Assembly: GCF_005887095.1 (NCBI RefSeq)
Contig: NZ_PNCI01000007.1
Span: 62,001 to 126,000, forward strand
DNA: 64,000 nucleotides
Reading direction: 5' to 3'
From: Pseudoalteromonas rubra
GTDB taxonomy: Bacteria > Pseudomonadota > Gammaproteobacteria > Enterobacterales > Alteromonadaceae
Part shown: in pieces, positions 1-9,667 of the stretch
Layout: every line of letters begins with the position of its first letter
Position numbering within the stretch: the first letter of the stretch is position 1
Translations under genes and position numbers: made by a program
Notes under the pieces: model-generated
Databases searched by the model: none
What the model saw: the letters and a program-made list of their open reading frames with translations, nothing else
Told to the model about the DNA's origin: nothing

Positions 1-2150
1 ATGACAATATCGAGTTGGCCATTTTCGAGTTTATCCAGGGTATCTTTTTGCTCTTTGGTGCTGTTAAAGCGAGATAATACGCCTACCTCGATAGGCAAAG
101 ACGCAAAGCGGTCACGGAAGTTTTCGTAGTGCTGTTGGGCCAGCAAGGTGGTCGGCACCAGCACGGCCACTTGTTTGTTGTCGTTAATGGCCACAAACGC
201 GGCGCGCATTGCCACCTCGGTTTTACCGAAGCCAACGTCACCACACACCAGCCGGTCCATTGCCAGCGGGGTTTGCATATCACCTAGTACGGCATCAATG
301 GCGTTGCGTTGGTCGTCGGTTTCTTCAAACGGGAAGGTGTCGCTGAATTCGCGATACGCCTGGCCGTCGAGTTTGAATAAGTGTCCAGGCTTACTCTGGC
401 GCTTTGCGTAAATGTCCAAAAGCTCGGCGGCAACGTCACGGACCTTTTCGGCCGCACGGCGTTTGGCTTTTTCCCATACATCAGAGCCGAGCTTATGCAG
501 CGGGGCTGAAGCTTCTTCACCACCGGAGTAACGGCTCAACATATGCAGCGCCGATACCGGCACATATAACTTGGCATCGTTGGCATAGATGATGGTTACA
601 AACTCAGTGGCAACACCGGCTGCGTCAATGGTTTGCAGACCAAGATAACGGCCGACACCATGGTCCAGGTGCACAATTGGCTGGCCTTCTTTAAGTTCGG
701 CCAGGTTACGAATAAGTGCATCCTGACCCTGATCGTATTTATGCTTGCGACGGCGGCGCTGCGACACCTTAATACCCAGCAGCTCTTGTTCCGTCAGTAT
801 GCTCAGAGGTTTGGTACCATCAAGCAGCACCGAACGCTCCAGCGGACTGACTATCAGGCCCACATCGTTACGTGCACCAACAAAGTCGCTAAAGCTGTCG
901 AACTCTTTGAGTTTCAGGCCACTTGGCTTGAGCAAGGTCATCAGGGATTCACGACGACCATCCGACTCAACACTGAACAGCACCCGGCCTTTGTTCTTCT
1001 TTTGAGTGGTAATGTAATCCAGCAGAGGCTTGTATGGGTCGCTCTGTTTATGGTCAACCCGGACATCGGTCACTAAACTGGCACCGAGGTTAGTATGGCC
1101 CGCCTTAGTGCCTAAGCTTGCTTCACTCAGGCGAATTCTGGGGTAACGTGCAAAGCCTTCAAACAGGGTTTCGACATTTTGATACAGGCGCACCGGCTCC
1201 AGCAGAGGGCGTAATGGGTCAACCCGACGGCTTTCATAGCGTTTGTTAACATCCAGCCAGAACTCCGAGGCGGCTTGCTCAATGTCGCCCAGATGCATAA
1301 ACACCGCTTGTTCTGGCAAATAGTCAAAAATCGTGGCTACCTGCTCATAAAACAATGGTAAATAATATTCGATACCCGCCGGCCAGTTGCCCCGGGTAAC
1401 CTGCATGTAAATGGAGTCTTGTTCGCTGCTCGCGCCAAAGGTTTCACGATAAGCAATCCGAAAACGCTCTATGTCTTCGTCATTGGTGGGGAATTCATGG
1501 GCCGGTAACAGGTCGATTGACTTGATCTGCTCGCTGGAGCGCTGAGTTTCAATATCAAACAGGCGAATGCTGTCGAGCTCATCATCGAAAAAGTCGAGCC
1601 TGAATGGCGTAGTACTGCCCATGGGGAACAAATCTATGATAGAACCACGCACGGCAAATTCACCATGCTCCATCACCTGTTGCACATTGCGATAACCGGC
1701 CTGTGCCAATGTTTCTTTCAGCTTTTGTGCATCCAGCGAGTCGCCTACTTTGAATTGCAGGGCGTTGCCGTAAATAAACTCTGGCGGTGCGGTGCGCAAC
1801 ATTAAGGTCGACACGGGCAGCAGTAAGACGCCCTGATGTTGATGGCGTAAAGAGTTCAGGCTGGCAAGACGCTGTGAGATAATGTCCTGGTGCGGCGAAA
1901 AGTGATCGTAAGGTAAGGTTTCCCAGTCGGGGAAAACATGGACTTTGTCTTCGTCCAGCAAGTAACCCAGCTCAGTTTCAAGTCGCAGCGCGCTTGGCGT
2001 GTCGGGGGTGACGACCACAACCAATGCATCATGTTGTCTGACGCCTTCACTGATGGCAATGGACATACTGCTACCGACCAGCTGGCCCCAATGGATTTTA
2101 TCCTTTTGTGATTTGACCCAGGGAAGTTGGTTCCACTGCGCTGTTGCCAT
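1..2150 (-). CDS. mfd: Transcription-repair coupling factor Mfd, 3' part missing
   Basis: Mfd removes RNA polymerase stalled at DNA lesions and recruits UvrA. The reading frame runs from an ATG at 2150 (MATAQWNQLPWVK) without a stop to the window edge, giving about 716 of the roughly 1150 residues usual for the family. The N-terminal UvrB-like region, the RNA-polymerase-interacting region (HLDHGVGRYLGLQ, about residues 500-515) and the Walker A motif GDVGFGKTE (about residue 638) are all visible. The DEEQ box and the TRG translocation motif lie outside the window. The gene is the outermost of a minus-strand series. The truncation is an effect of the window boundary, not a broken gene. Confidence 0.95.
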   Translation of the reverse strand, partial: MATAQWNQLPWVKSQKDKIHWGQLVGSSMSIAISEGVRQHDALVVVVTPDTPSALRLETELGYLLDEDKVHVFPDWETLPYDHFSPHQDIISQRLASLNSLRHQHQGVLLLPVSTLMLRTAPPEFIYGNALQFKVGDSLDAQKLKETLAQAGYRNVQQVMEHGEFAVRGSIIDLFPMGSTTPFRLDFFDDELDSIRLFDIETQRSSEQIKSIDLLPAHEFPTNDEDIERFRIAYRETFGASSEQDSIYMQVTRGNWPAGIEYYLPLFYEQVATIFDYLPEQAVFMHLGDIEQAASEFWLDVNKRYESRRVDPLRPLLEPVRLYQNVETLFEGFARYPRIRLSEASLGTKAGHTNLGASLVTDVRVDHKQSDPYKPLLDYITTQKKNKGRVLFSVESDGRRESLMTLLKPSGLKLKEFDSFSDFVGARNDVGLIVSPLERSVLLDGTKPLSILTEQELLGIKVSQRRRRKHKYDQGQDALIRNLAELKEGQPIVHLDHGVGRYLGLQTIDAAGVATEFVTIIYANDAKLYVPVSALHMLSRYSGGEEASAPLHKLGSDVWEKAKRRAAEKVRDVAAELLDIYAKRQSKPGHLFKLDGQAYREFSDTFPFEETDDQRNAIDAVLGDMQTPLAMDRLVCGDVGFGKTEVAMRAAFVAINDNKQVAVLVPTTLLAQQHYENFRDRFASLPIEVGVLSRFNSTKEQKDTLDKLENGQLDIV

Positions 2151-2225
2151 TCATATACTCCTGTTACTGCATGTTGTTTTTATTGCACGTAGTTTTAATC
2201 GATTCGCTTTCGCGATGATAAAACA

Positions 2226-2251
2226 ACGGCCTGATAATGTGCTCAGGCCGT
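2226..2251 (-). terminator. Hairpin terminator after aguB
   Basis: Perfect 9-bp inverted repeat ACGGCCTGA / TCAGGCCGT with an 8-nt loop. On the minus strand it is followed by TGTTTTATC. It lies just past the aguB stop and before the mfd start. Confidence 0.6.
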
Positions 2252-2263
2252 AAGAGGGATGGT

Positions 2264-3154
2264 TTAGTCCCGATAGATTTTGCAAAGATCCTGATAGTGG
2301 TCAATGCGACGATCTCTCAGGTAAGGCCAGATGCGTCGTACCGACTCGCTACGGCTCTGGTCCAGCTCAACGACTAATAGCTGCTCTTCTGTCTCATTGG
2401 CGTGTGCCAGTAGTTCACCCTGAGGTCCGGCGACAAAGGAGTTACCCCAGAACTGGATCCCTTCGCTTTGGGCGCTGGGGTCGGTTTCGTGACCGACACG
2501 GTTGACACTCAATACTGGCAGGCCATTAGATACGGCGTGAGCGCGCTGTGCGATCATCCAGGCGTCGCGTTGACGAACTTGCTCGTCCTTATCATCGCGC
2601 GGATCCCAGCCAATGGCGGTGGGGTAGATCAACATATCAGCACCGGCCATCGCCATCAAGCGTGCGCCTTCCGGGAACCATTGATCCCAACATACCAGCA
2701 CACCCAGTTTACCGACTGAGGTTTGAATTGGGGTAAAGCCCATGTCGCCCGGTGTAAAGTAGAACTTTTCATAAAAGCCCGGGTCGTCAGGAATGTGCAT
2801 TTTACGATATTTACCTGCAATGCTGCCGTCGGCTTCAAACACGACCGCCGTGTTGTGATACAGGCCGGTCGCGCGTTTTTCGAAAAGCGAGGCAACGATC
2901 ACCAGGTTCAGCTCTTTGGCTAGCTGGCAAAACAGGTCTGTACTTGGGCCTGGAATGGTTTCTGCCAGATCAAAAAGGTCGGTGTCTTCGGTCTGGCAAA
3001 AATACAGGCTGCGATGAAGCTCCTGCAATACCACAAGTTTAGCCCCCTGGGCCGCCGCATCGCGGATCCCCGCAATGGACTTGTCCAGGTTGTTTTGTAA
3101 ATCATCACTATTGCTGTGCTGAACCAGTGCGACTTTTAACGTGTTGTTGCTCAT
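2264..3154 (-). CDS. aguB: N-carbamoylputrescine amidase
   Basis: Nitrilase-superfamily enzyme of 296 residues that hydrolyses N-carbamoylputrescine to putrescine, CO2 and ammonia. The Glu-Lys-Cys triad is visible: E45 in VVLQELH, K118 in YRKMHIPDD and C155 in VLVCWDQWFPE. The length is normal for the family. It lies directly downstream of agmatine deiminase (6 bp gap), and together they convert agmatine to putrescine without agmatinase. The next gene in this direction, mfd, is separated by a hairpin terminator, so aguA-aguB is probably a two-gene operon. Confidence 0.95.
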   Translation of the reverse strand: MSNNTLKVALVQHSNSDDLQNNLDKSIAGIRDAAAQGAKLVVLQELHRSLYFCQTEDTDLFDLAETIPGPSTDLFCQLAKELNLVIVASLFEKRATGLYHNTAVVFEADGSIAGKYRKMHIPDDPGFYEKFYFTPGDMGFTPIQTSVGKLGVLVCWDQWFPEGARLMAMAGADMLIYPTAIGWDPRDDKDEQVRQRDAWMIAQRAHAVSNGLPVLSVNRVGHETDPSAQSEGIQFWGNSFVAGPQGELLAHANETEEQLLVVELDQSRSESVRRIWPYLRDRRIDHYQDLCKIYRD

Positions 3155-3160
3155 TAAAAT

Positions 3161-4204
3161 TTAGTCCTGTTTTAAAAATCCGGCGGGTAGCTGCATGGTA
3201 ATACAGTGCAGGCTGCCAAACTGATGAATAATAGGCAGACAGTCAATGCCAATCACGGTACGTTCCGGGTGAGCGCTTTGCAATTGAGTCAGCGCTTGGG
3301 CGTCGTTGTCATCACCATATAACGGCATCAAAACGGTGTCATTGATGATCAGATAATTTGCATAGGTGGCCGGCAAACGGTCGCCTTCATCGTTAAAGAC
3401 CGCTTTGGGCCAGGGCAGGGCAACCAGGTTGTAAGGTTTTCCTTGCGGGGTACGAAACGACTTAAGTTGTTTTTCCATGGCGCTCAGGGCCGCATAATGC
3501 TCATCCTGCGGGTCATCACAGCTGACATACACCAAAGTATTATTGGGGGCAAAGCGTACCAGCGTATCAATATGGCTGTCGGTATCGTCACCTGCCAAAA
3601 ACCCGTGGTCAACCCAAAGGAACTGTTTTGCACCCAGTGTGTTAGTTAGCTCCTGCTCAAGTTCGGTTTTGCTCAGGTGCGGATTACGGTTTGGATTGAG
3701 CAAACACTCAGAGGTGGTTAACAGGGTACCTGCTTCGTCAATTTCAATACCGCCGCCTTCAAGGACCAGCTCGATGCGTTCGTAGTGGTTCGCGGGGTTG
3801 ACGACTTGAGCGTGAAGCTGAGCGTTTATCTGGTTATCCAGTTCGGCGGCAAACTTATTGCCCCAGCCATTGAAGGTGAAGTCTTTTACAGACAGCTGAC
3901 CCGATGCGTCACGCGTTGTGAGTGGACCATGATCGCGAGTCCAGGTATCGTTGCAGGGTGCATCAACAAACACAATTTGCGTCATATCGACGTCTGCGGC
4001 GATAAGTTTACGGTTAATGTGTGCTTTTAGCTCAGTACTGTGTGCCACAATAACCACTTTCTCAACTTGAGAGATGTGCTGACATAAAGCGATATAAACG
4101 GGTTCAACCTGGGGTAAAATATCTGCCCAGTCGGTATCTTGATGTGGCCAGGTGAGCATCACCGCATCTTGCGGCGCCCACTCAGGTAAAAGTGTAAAAC
4201 TCAT
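3161..4204 (-). CDS. aguA: Agmatine deiminase
   Basis: Converts agmatine to N-carbamoylputrescine. Family signatures are DHGPLTTRD, ELVLEGGGIEID, WVDHGFLAGDDTDSHID and the C-terminal nucleophile Cys in GSLHCITMQLPAG (about residue 333 of 347). An in-frame TTG lies 15 bases upstream, but the ATG at 4204 (MSFTLLPEWAPQ) is the normal family start and is used here. Neither start has a strong ribosome binding site. The gene is followed 6 bp later by aguB, the next enzyme of the pathway. Confidence 0.95.
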   Translation of the reverse strand: MSFTLLPEWAPQDAVMLTWPHQDTDWADILPQVEPVYIALCQHISQVEKVVIVAHSTELKAHINRKLIAADVDMTQIVFVDAPCNDTWTRDHGPLTTRDASGQLSVKDFTFNGWGNKFAAELDNQINAQLHAQVVNPANHYERIELVLEGGGIEIDEAGTLLTTSECLLNPNRNPHLSKTELEQELTNTLGAKQFLWVDHGFLAGDDTDSHIDTLVRFAPNNTLVYVSCDDPQDEHYAALSAMEKQLKSFRTPQGKPYNLVALPWPKAVFNDEGDRLPATYANYLIINDTVLMPLYGDDNDAQALTQLQSAHPERTVIGIDCLPIIHQFGSLHCITMQLPAGFLKQD

Positions 4205-4258
4205 GGTGTTATCAATCAAAAATAGTAGACGACTAGTTTAGCACTGACAGCTTGGCTG

Positions 4259-4888
4259 TCAGCTATTTTGTTCGTTTTCGTCAGGCGACTGACGCTTTTT
4301 TAGCTGCCGGGTTTGAGCATGTAAACTGGCACGGACCAGTAGCTCTTGATCATTATCGCGGATCTGGGTAAAAGCCAGGGTATAGCGAAAGCCCGAGTCC
4401 ACAGCTTCTTTGTCTATGACCTGCGCATAACAAAAGATGGCGCTGGCTTCGTGTTGCAGGAATACCTTGGTTCTGAAGTCCTGGCCAACATCATAGTCCT
4501 GTTCAAGCGTTGCAGTAATACCACCGCCGCCGTAACTATCGCATCTCAGCAGCTCGTCTTCAGGTTGTTCCGTGGCCAGGATATGGCTCATGATCAAGTC
4601 GATTTTTCGTGACTGGGCCTGCAGATAGGCTGCCAGGTCACTGGCCACATCGCCAAGGTTACGCAATGGTCTCAGCGCATTTAAGTCCAGCTCATTGATT
4701 TCATTTGCCAACCTGAACAGAGGCGGAATGGCAGCTTCAAGCTGTGCCTGGCTTTTTGGCACCATATTGGTGTCTACAGGATACAGATTAATCTGGTTTG
4801 ATTCGGCAATCTGGAAATATTGCTCGAAAGTCTCTTTTAGGTCGCTATGCATATGCCGAAATGATATTGGTACTGTCTTTATATCCAT
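4259..4888 (-). CDS. PilZ-domain-like protein
   Basis: A 209-residue soluble protein without signal peptide or membrane segments. The N-terminal half is helical. The C-terminal half (from about residue 115) resembles a PilZ beta-barrel: LLRCDSYGGGGI recalls the (D/N)xSxxG cyclic-di-GMP motif, followed by alternating beta strands (FLQHEASAIFCYAQVI). The classical RxxxR arm is not clear, so c-di-GMP binding is uncertain. It lies next to a chemoreceptor in the same direction, but each gene seems to have its own upstream space. The family call is from memory. Confidence 0.6.
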   Translation of the reverse strand: MDIKTVPISFRHMHSDLKETFEQYFQIAESNQINLYPVDTNMVPKSQAQLEAAIPPLFRLANEINELDLNALRPLRNLGDVASDLAAYLQAQSRKIDLIMSHILATEQPEDELLRCDSYGGGGITATLEQDYDVGQDFRTKVFLQHEASAIFCYAQVIDKEAVDSGFRYTLAFTQIRDNDQELLVRASLHAQTRQLKKRQSPDENEQNS

Positions 4889-4936
4889 ATACTAGCGAGT
4901 TTTAACCGCACTCGCTAGTATTATGCTGTTTCAGAA

Positions 4937-6811
4937 TTAGACTCTGAATTGTTCTAACATGTTTTCCTGCTTGGCAATTTTCTCTACCTGAGACTGCATG
5001 GTGTGATCAACGGCTTTGGCTTCATCAAATACAGTGTCTGACAAGTTACGAATTTGTGAGGCGTTATTATTCACTTCCTCTACCACATGCTTTTGTTCAC
5101 TGATCATATCTGCAATACTGACGTTTAAATCAACAATGCTTGCTATAGACTGACGGATCGACTCAAGGGCTTCACGGGTGTCATTGGCTTTATTGACCGA
5201 CTTCTCTACTATGGTCTGACTCTGATTCATCACACCTACCGCACTTTGAGCACCACTTTGTAGCTGGTCGATCATGGCCTTAATTTCTGTAGTGGCTTCC
5301 TGAGTGCGTTGTGCCAGGGTCCTGACCTCATCGGCAACAACGGCAAACCCGCGACCTGACTCACCAGCTCGGGCTGCTTCTATCGCAGCATTGAGCGCCA
5401 GTAGGTTGGTTTGCTCGGCAATGCCATTGATCACAGACAAGATCTGTTCAATGCCCGACGAAGACACTTCCAGCTCTGCCACAACGTCAACCGCACGTTT
5501 AATCTGCACCGACAGCTCGGTGATGGCATCAGTTGACTCAGCGACTATGGTTTCGCCGTTGCTGGCAAGATTGTCGGTGTTTTGTATGGCATCAGCAGCC
5601 TGTTGAGCGGTATCCGCTACTTGCTGCTCCGTATTTGACATATTACCTGTCGCGGTGGCCAGCGTATTAAGCGCATTAAGCTGCTCTTCGATAGCCATAG
5701 TTGCCTGGTTTGCACCTGTTGAAGTCTGGCGGGCATCTTCTAGTACTTCATGACCAAGTTGTTGTATATCAGCAATCAGATTTTGCAGACGAGAGGTAAA
5801 GCGATTGAAATTCTCTGCCAGTGAGGCGAATTCTGGCTCATTAGAAGCCTCTAAACGTACAGTAAGATCTGCGTGGCCTTGCGCAATATTCGCCATGGCG
5901 ACATTGATGTCTTCAAGCGGTTTTAGTAGCAAGTTTATGACCAAAGAAAGTACGACCACAGCGGCTATCACGGCGATAATTGAGAATAAAGTAGCGTCTT
6001 GTGCCATGGTATCAACTGCACTAAATACTTTGTCTTTTTCCAGTGCTACACCAACGTACCAGTCCAGCCCTTCCACATCTTTAAAGGTGACCAGATAGGT
6101 GCGGTTGTTCATCTCAACTTCCTGCACCATCTGTGATACTTGGGTACGGCCCAAAAACTCGCTAGCTTGTTGGCCATTAAGTTTTGTATTGGGGTGAGAA
6201 ATAATAGTGCCATCTTTACTGACCATAAAGGCAAAGCCTGAGTCGAACAATTCGAAAGAATTGATCATGTTACCGAGCTTGGCCAGACTGACATCAAAAA
6301 AGATAGCGCCATGGAAGTTGCCCCCTTTTTTCACAGGCGTACCCACGGACACCACTATTTCTTTGGTGACCGAATCGGCGTATGGGGCTGTGACTATCAG
6401 CTGATTTGCTTGTTTTGCGCCGGCAAACCAGGGTCGTACACGCGGATCCCAGGTAGGGCCTGGATCCCAACCCGGATCACTGGCTACATAGTTGCCGGTT
6501 GCGTCTTCGCCATAGCCTATCAGTAAAAAGGTCTCTTTCAGCTTGGGTTGTGAAATCAGTGGCAGAGCATCTTGCAGCGTGTCACTTTGCTCTACCAGGC
6601 CGGTGGTCAGAACTGCTAAATCAATGGCACCCTGCATTTGTGAGGTCACCGTATTGCTGATCCCCTGAATTATTTCTCCTACACTATCATTGACTTGTTG
6701 TTGTAAATTATCTTTCAGCAAAAAATACTGTTTGAGTGATAGTAGTAACAAGGCCAGAAAGAGCACTGAGGCTGAAACGGCAATTACCTTAAATTTGAAC
6801 TTCACAGGCAT
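4937..6811 (-). CDS. Methyl-accepting chemotaxis protein with Cache sensor domain
   Basis: Inner-membrane chemoreceptor. Order: N-terminal membrane segment (about 7-27), periplasmic dCache-type ligand domain (about 30-265, with the typical WDPRVRPWF), second membrane segment (about 270-295), HAMP, then a long coiled-coil signalling domain with the hairpin tip [19 protein letters not shown] that binds CheA and CheW. The start at 6811 (MPVKFKFKV) has an AGGAG ribosome binding site. An in-frame ATG at 6847 would add 12 residues without a binding site. The ligand cannot be told from sequence. There is no pentapeptide CheR tether at the C-terminus. Confidence 0.93.
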   Translation of the reverse strand: MPVKFKFKVIAVSASVLFLALLLLSLKQYFLLKDNLQQQVNDSVGEIIQGISNTVTSQMQGAIDLAVLTTGLVEQSDTLQDALPLISQPKLKETFLLIGYGEDATGNYVASDPGWDPGPTWDPRVRPWFAGAKQANQLIVTAPYADSVTKEIVVSVGTPVKKGGNFHGAIFFDVSLAKLGNMINSFELFDSGFAFMVSKDGTIISHPNTKLNGQQASEFLGRTQVSQMVQEVEMNNRTYLVTFKDVEGLDWYVGVALEKDKVFSAVDTMAQDATLFSIIAVIAAVVVLSLVINLLLKPLEDINVAMANIAQGHADLTVRLEASNEPEFASLAENFNRFTSRLQNLIADIQQLGHEVLEDARQTSTGANQATMAIEEQLNALNTLATATGNMSNTEQQVADTAQQAADAIQNTDNLASNGETIVAESTDAITELSVQIKRAVDVVAELEVSSSGIEQILSVINGIAEQTNLLALNAAIEAARAGESGRGFAVVADEVRTLAQRTQEATTEIKAMIDQLQSGAQSAVGVMNQSQTIVEKSVNKANDTREALESIRQSIASIVDLNVSIADMISEQKHVVEEVNNNASQIRNLSDTVFDEAKAVDHTMQSQVEKIAKQENMLEQFRV

Positions 6812-6895
6812 ATCTCCTAACTGCTTCCCTCTATAAAGGTAAATCATTGACGGAAACTTTCAATTATTTAGGTATTTAAATAGCCTGGAGCGTGA

Positions 6896-7723
6896 CTATT
6901 CACCCCAAAGTTCATCCAGTTCTTCATCGGACATTTCAAGATAATCCATGACATCATCCTTGATCACCTGCCACTCTGGGTTTTGTTCGCTTACGGGATT
7001 GGTAGACAAATACGTTTTGTGGCGGGCAATTTTTAAAATAGATAGCAAGTCGTTACCAAGACTATCCAGCTCCCCTGAAGTAAGAATGCCATCAACGTCA
7101 TGCTGATAGTAGATCACGTTTATCACTATCTTTGGCAAACGCCATTGCTGAGCCAGTAAAGCGCCTATGGTACCGTGGCTGGTATGATATTGTGCGAATT
7201 CAAACTGACTGGCTTCGGTCCATCCATCGGTTTGTGCTTTGTCTAATACACTCTGATAGTCATCAAAGTGCTGACATAGAATCGGAATGCCAACGCCATG
7301 AAACAAACCAAGCATATAGGCATGGTTAGCCAGAGCCGGGCGATTAAGCCGGTTGCAGATCAATGACGCCTGCTGTCCAATTTCTGACTGGGTTTCCCAG
7401 AAATCGCTGAGTGCTGGTGGCAGGTCAACAGATGATTTCAAAGCAACGGCTTTAACCAAGGGAATTAGCCGTTTTAGACCCAAAATCATGACGGCCTGTT
7501 CGATGGAATCTATTTCCCGAGCGCGTCGGAAGGCGGCAGAATTGACTACTTGCAAAATGGCCGCGCTGATCGCTACATCGCTTTGTAAAATCTCGGAAAT
7601 TTTAGTGATATTGGGCTCGGGAAGTTTAGCTTCTTCTGAAAACTGCAACAGTGCCTGAGGACGCGGAGGAATACTGACCGTTTTTAAAATGAGTTTTTCT
7701 TGCTGTGTGAGGGAAATGGCCAT
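6896..7723 (-). CDS. HDOD domain protein
   Basis: A 275-residue HDOD protein. This domain is related to HD phosphohydrolases but usually lacks the metal-binding HD residues and acts as a signalling scaffold. Visible signatures are the N-terminal SIPPRPQALLQF, the helical core ILQVVNSAAFRRAREIDSI (about 55-75) and the central YMLGLFHGVGIPIL (about 136). The C-terminus is acidic. It follows a chemoreceptor on the same strand but no direct link can be shown. The exact role is unknown. Confidence 0.85.
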   Translation of the reverse strand: MAISLTQQEKLILKTVSIPPRPQALLQFSEEAKLPEPNITKISEILQSDVAISAAILQVVNSAAFRRAREIDSIEQAVMILGLKRLIPLVKAVALKSSVDLPPALSDFWETQSEIGQQASLICNRLNRPALANHAYMLGLFHGVGIPILCQHFDDYQSVLDKAQTDGWTEASQFEFAQYHTSHGTIGALLAQQWRLPKIVINVIYYQHDVDGILTSGELDSLGNDLLSILKIARHKTYLSTNPVSEQNPEWQVIKDDVMDYLEMSDEELDELWGE

Positions 7724-7814
7724 GCAACACTACCTGTACGACTGACTATTATAAAAAGATAGTCAATAATCTGTGGTGCAGGCAACTCTCTGTTTCGCGA
7801 AGGGGCTAAAAGCA

Positions 7815-7840
7815 AAAAGCCCCGCTTCAGCGAGGCTTTT
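7815..7840 (-). terminator. Terminator of ald
   Basis: On the minus strand, AAAAGCCTCGCT / AGCGGGGCTTTTT forms a stem with a GA-rich loop and a run of T. It lies 20 bp past the alanine dehydrogenase stop. Confidence 0.75.
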
Positions 7841-7858
7841 GGAACGCTTTGCGTATAA

Positions 7859-8980
7859 TTATACGTTAGCTAGCGCTGAACGTGCGTCAACATATTCCAT
7901 GTTGAAACCTTCAGCCACTTCTTTACACGTAATCTGACCTTTGATGACATTCAGGCCGTTCAGGAAGTGTTGATCAGCAAGCAGGGCTTCTTTGTAACCC
8001 AGATTCGCAAGCTTGATGATGTAAGGCAGAGTTGCATTGTTTAGTGCAAACGTAGAAGTACGAGGCACGGCACCTGGCATGTTAGCAACACAGTAGTGTA
8101 CTACATCGTCAACAATGTAAGTTGGCTCGGCGTGCGTAGTTGCTTTAGATGTCGCGATACAACCACCCTGGTCAATAGCTACGTCAACAATGGCAGAGCC
8201 AGGCTTCATTGATTTGATGTGATCCGCTGTAACCAGCTTAGGTGCAGCAGCACCCGGGATAAGTACACCACCGATAACCAGGTCAGCTTCCAGTACGTGC
8301 TTCTCAAGCGCATCAGCAGTTGAGTAAATCACTTTTGCCTGGCTGCCGAACTGAGCGTTCAGGCTGCGCAGTACGTCGATGTTACGGTCAAGGATAGTAA
8401 CGTCAGCACCCAGACCAACCGCCATTTGAGCAGCGTTACGGCCAACCATACCACCACCGATAACAACGACTTTAGCAGGCTCCACACCAGGTACGCCGCC
8501 AAGCAGCATGCCACGACCTTCGCGAGACTTCTCAAGTGCCTGAGCACCAGCCTGAATAGACATACGGCCAGCTACTTCTGACATAGGTGCAAGCAGAGGC
8601 AAGCCGCCACGTGCGTCAGTCACAGTTTCGTACGCGATACAAATTGCGCCGCTCTTAACCAGGTCTTCTGTCTGAGGCAGATCAGGTGCCAGGTGCAGGT
8701 AAGTGAACAGGATTTGATCTTCACGAAGCATCGCACGCTCAACAGCCTGAGGCTCTTTCACTTTCACGATCATGTCTGCTTCTGCAAAAACCTGTGCCGC
8801 CGTGTCACGGATCTCAGCACCTACCTGAATGTAGTCTTCATCTGTGAAACCGATACCGATACCGGCATTTGTTTCTACTATTACCTGGTGGCCGTGATTA
8901 ATCAGTTCACGAACACTTGCTGGAACCATACCAACACGGTACTCGTGGTTTTTTATTTCTTTAGGTACACCAATAATCAT
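7859..8980 (-). CDS. ald: Alanine dehydrogenase
   Basis: NAD-dependent oxidative deamination of L-alanine to pyruvate and ammonium. 373 residues from the ATG at 8980 (MIIGVPKEIKNHEYRVG, the standard start), with a GAGGCG ribosome binding site. The upstream TTG would add five residues. The NAD-binding Rossmann motif VVIGGGMVGRNAAQMA lies near residue 170, and MSEVAGRMSIQAGA precedes it. It is divergent from lrp (140 bp apart). Ald genes are commonly controlled by neighbouring Lrp/AsnC proteins, so control by this Lrp is likely but inferred. Confidence 0.96.
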   Translation of the reverse strand: MIIGVPKEIKNHEYRVGMVPASVRELINHGHQVIVETNAGIGIGFTDEDYIQVGAEIRDTAAQVFAEADMIVKVKEPQAVERAMLREDQILFTYLHLAPDLPQTEDLVKSGAICIAYETVTDARGGLPLLAPMSEVAGRMSIQAGAQALEKSREGRGMLLGGVPGVEPAKVVVIGGGMVGRNAAQMAVGLGADVTILDRNIDVLRSLNAQFGSQAKVIYSTADALEKHVLEADLVIGGVLIPGAAAPKLVTADHIKSMKPGSAIVDVAIDQGGCIATSKATTHAEPTYIVDDVVHYCVANMPGAVPRTSTFALNNATLPYIIKLANLGYKEALLADQHFLNGLNVIKGQITCKEVAEGFNMEYVDARSALANV

Positions 8981-9119
8981 AACAATTCGCCTCAATTAAG
9001 AACGGGGTAAAAATTTTCGACCATTATAGATATGGTTTGCTAGTATGTCCTACCTTTTTTGATATACTCAGCAGTTATTAACACTGTATTAAGTAAATAT
9101 TTAGGATAAAAAACTGATC

Positions 9120-9599
9120 ATGTATACCCAGTTAGATAGAACCGATAGAAAGATTTTAGTTGAACTGCAAAAAGACGGACGAATTTCTAATGTAGAATTG
9201 GCCAGAAGGATTGGGCTCAGTGCAACACCTTGTCTGGAGCGGGTCAAAAAGCTTGAACGCGAAGGTTATATAAAAGGTTACAAGGCGGTTGTGGATCCAG
9301 TCAAACTGGGTCAGGGTTTGTTGGTCTTTGTGGAAGTCACGGTCAATAAAAATTCGCCTGATGTATTTGATCGGTTCAATCAGGCGGTAAAGCAACATGA
9401 CGAGATTATTGAATGTCACCTGGTATCCGGTAACTTTGATTATCTGTTAAAAACCCGCGTTACGGATATGTCTGAATACCGAGGAGTCCTGGGTGAGATA
9501 CTATTGAAACTGCCCAGTATCAGCGAAAGTCGTACTTATGTTGTTATGGAAGAAGTTAAAGGGGAGCAAGGTGAAGTGATAAAACCTTGTGCACCCTAA
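9120..9599 (+). CDS. lrp: Leucine-responsive regulatory protein Lrp
   Basis: 159-residue DNA-binding regulator closely similar to enterobacterial Lrp. It has an N-terminal helix-turn-helix (ISNVELARRIGLSATPCLER, residues about 22-41) followed by a RAM ligand domain (ECHLVSGNFDYLLKTRV and the C-terminal SRTYVVMEEVK). It stands at the head of the lrp-ftsK-lolA-rarA-serS gene order also known from Escherichia coli, which supports calling it the global Lrp rather than another AsnC-type protein. It is divergent from ald, a plausible target. Confidence 0.93.
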   Translation: MYTQLDRTDRKILVELQKDGRISNVELARRIGLSATPCLERVKKLEREGYIKGYKAVVDPVKLGQGLLVFVEVTVNKNSPDVFDRFNQAVKQHDEIIECHLVSGNFDYLLKTRVTDMSEYRGVLGEILLKLPSISESRTYVVMEEVKGEQGEVIKPCAP

Positions 9600-9667
9600 G
9601 GAAATTCTTGCTAAGGTGTGCAAAAAGTCATGTTAGAATTAACTAAACAGTATTTAGGTATTACACA

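Noticed and set aside
633..1076. 147-codon plus-strand frame
   Set aside because: It lies opposite the intact mfd frame, which has clear family motifs, and has no ribosome binding site or recognisable product.
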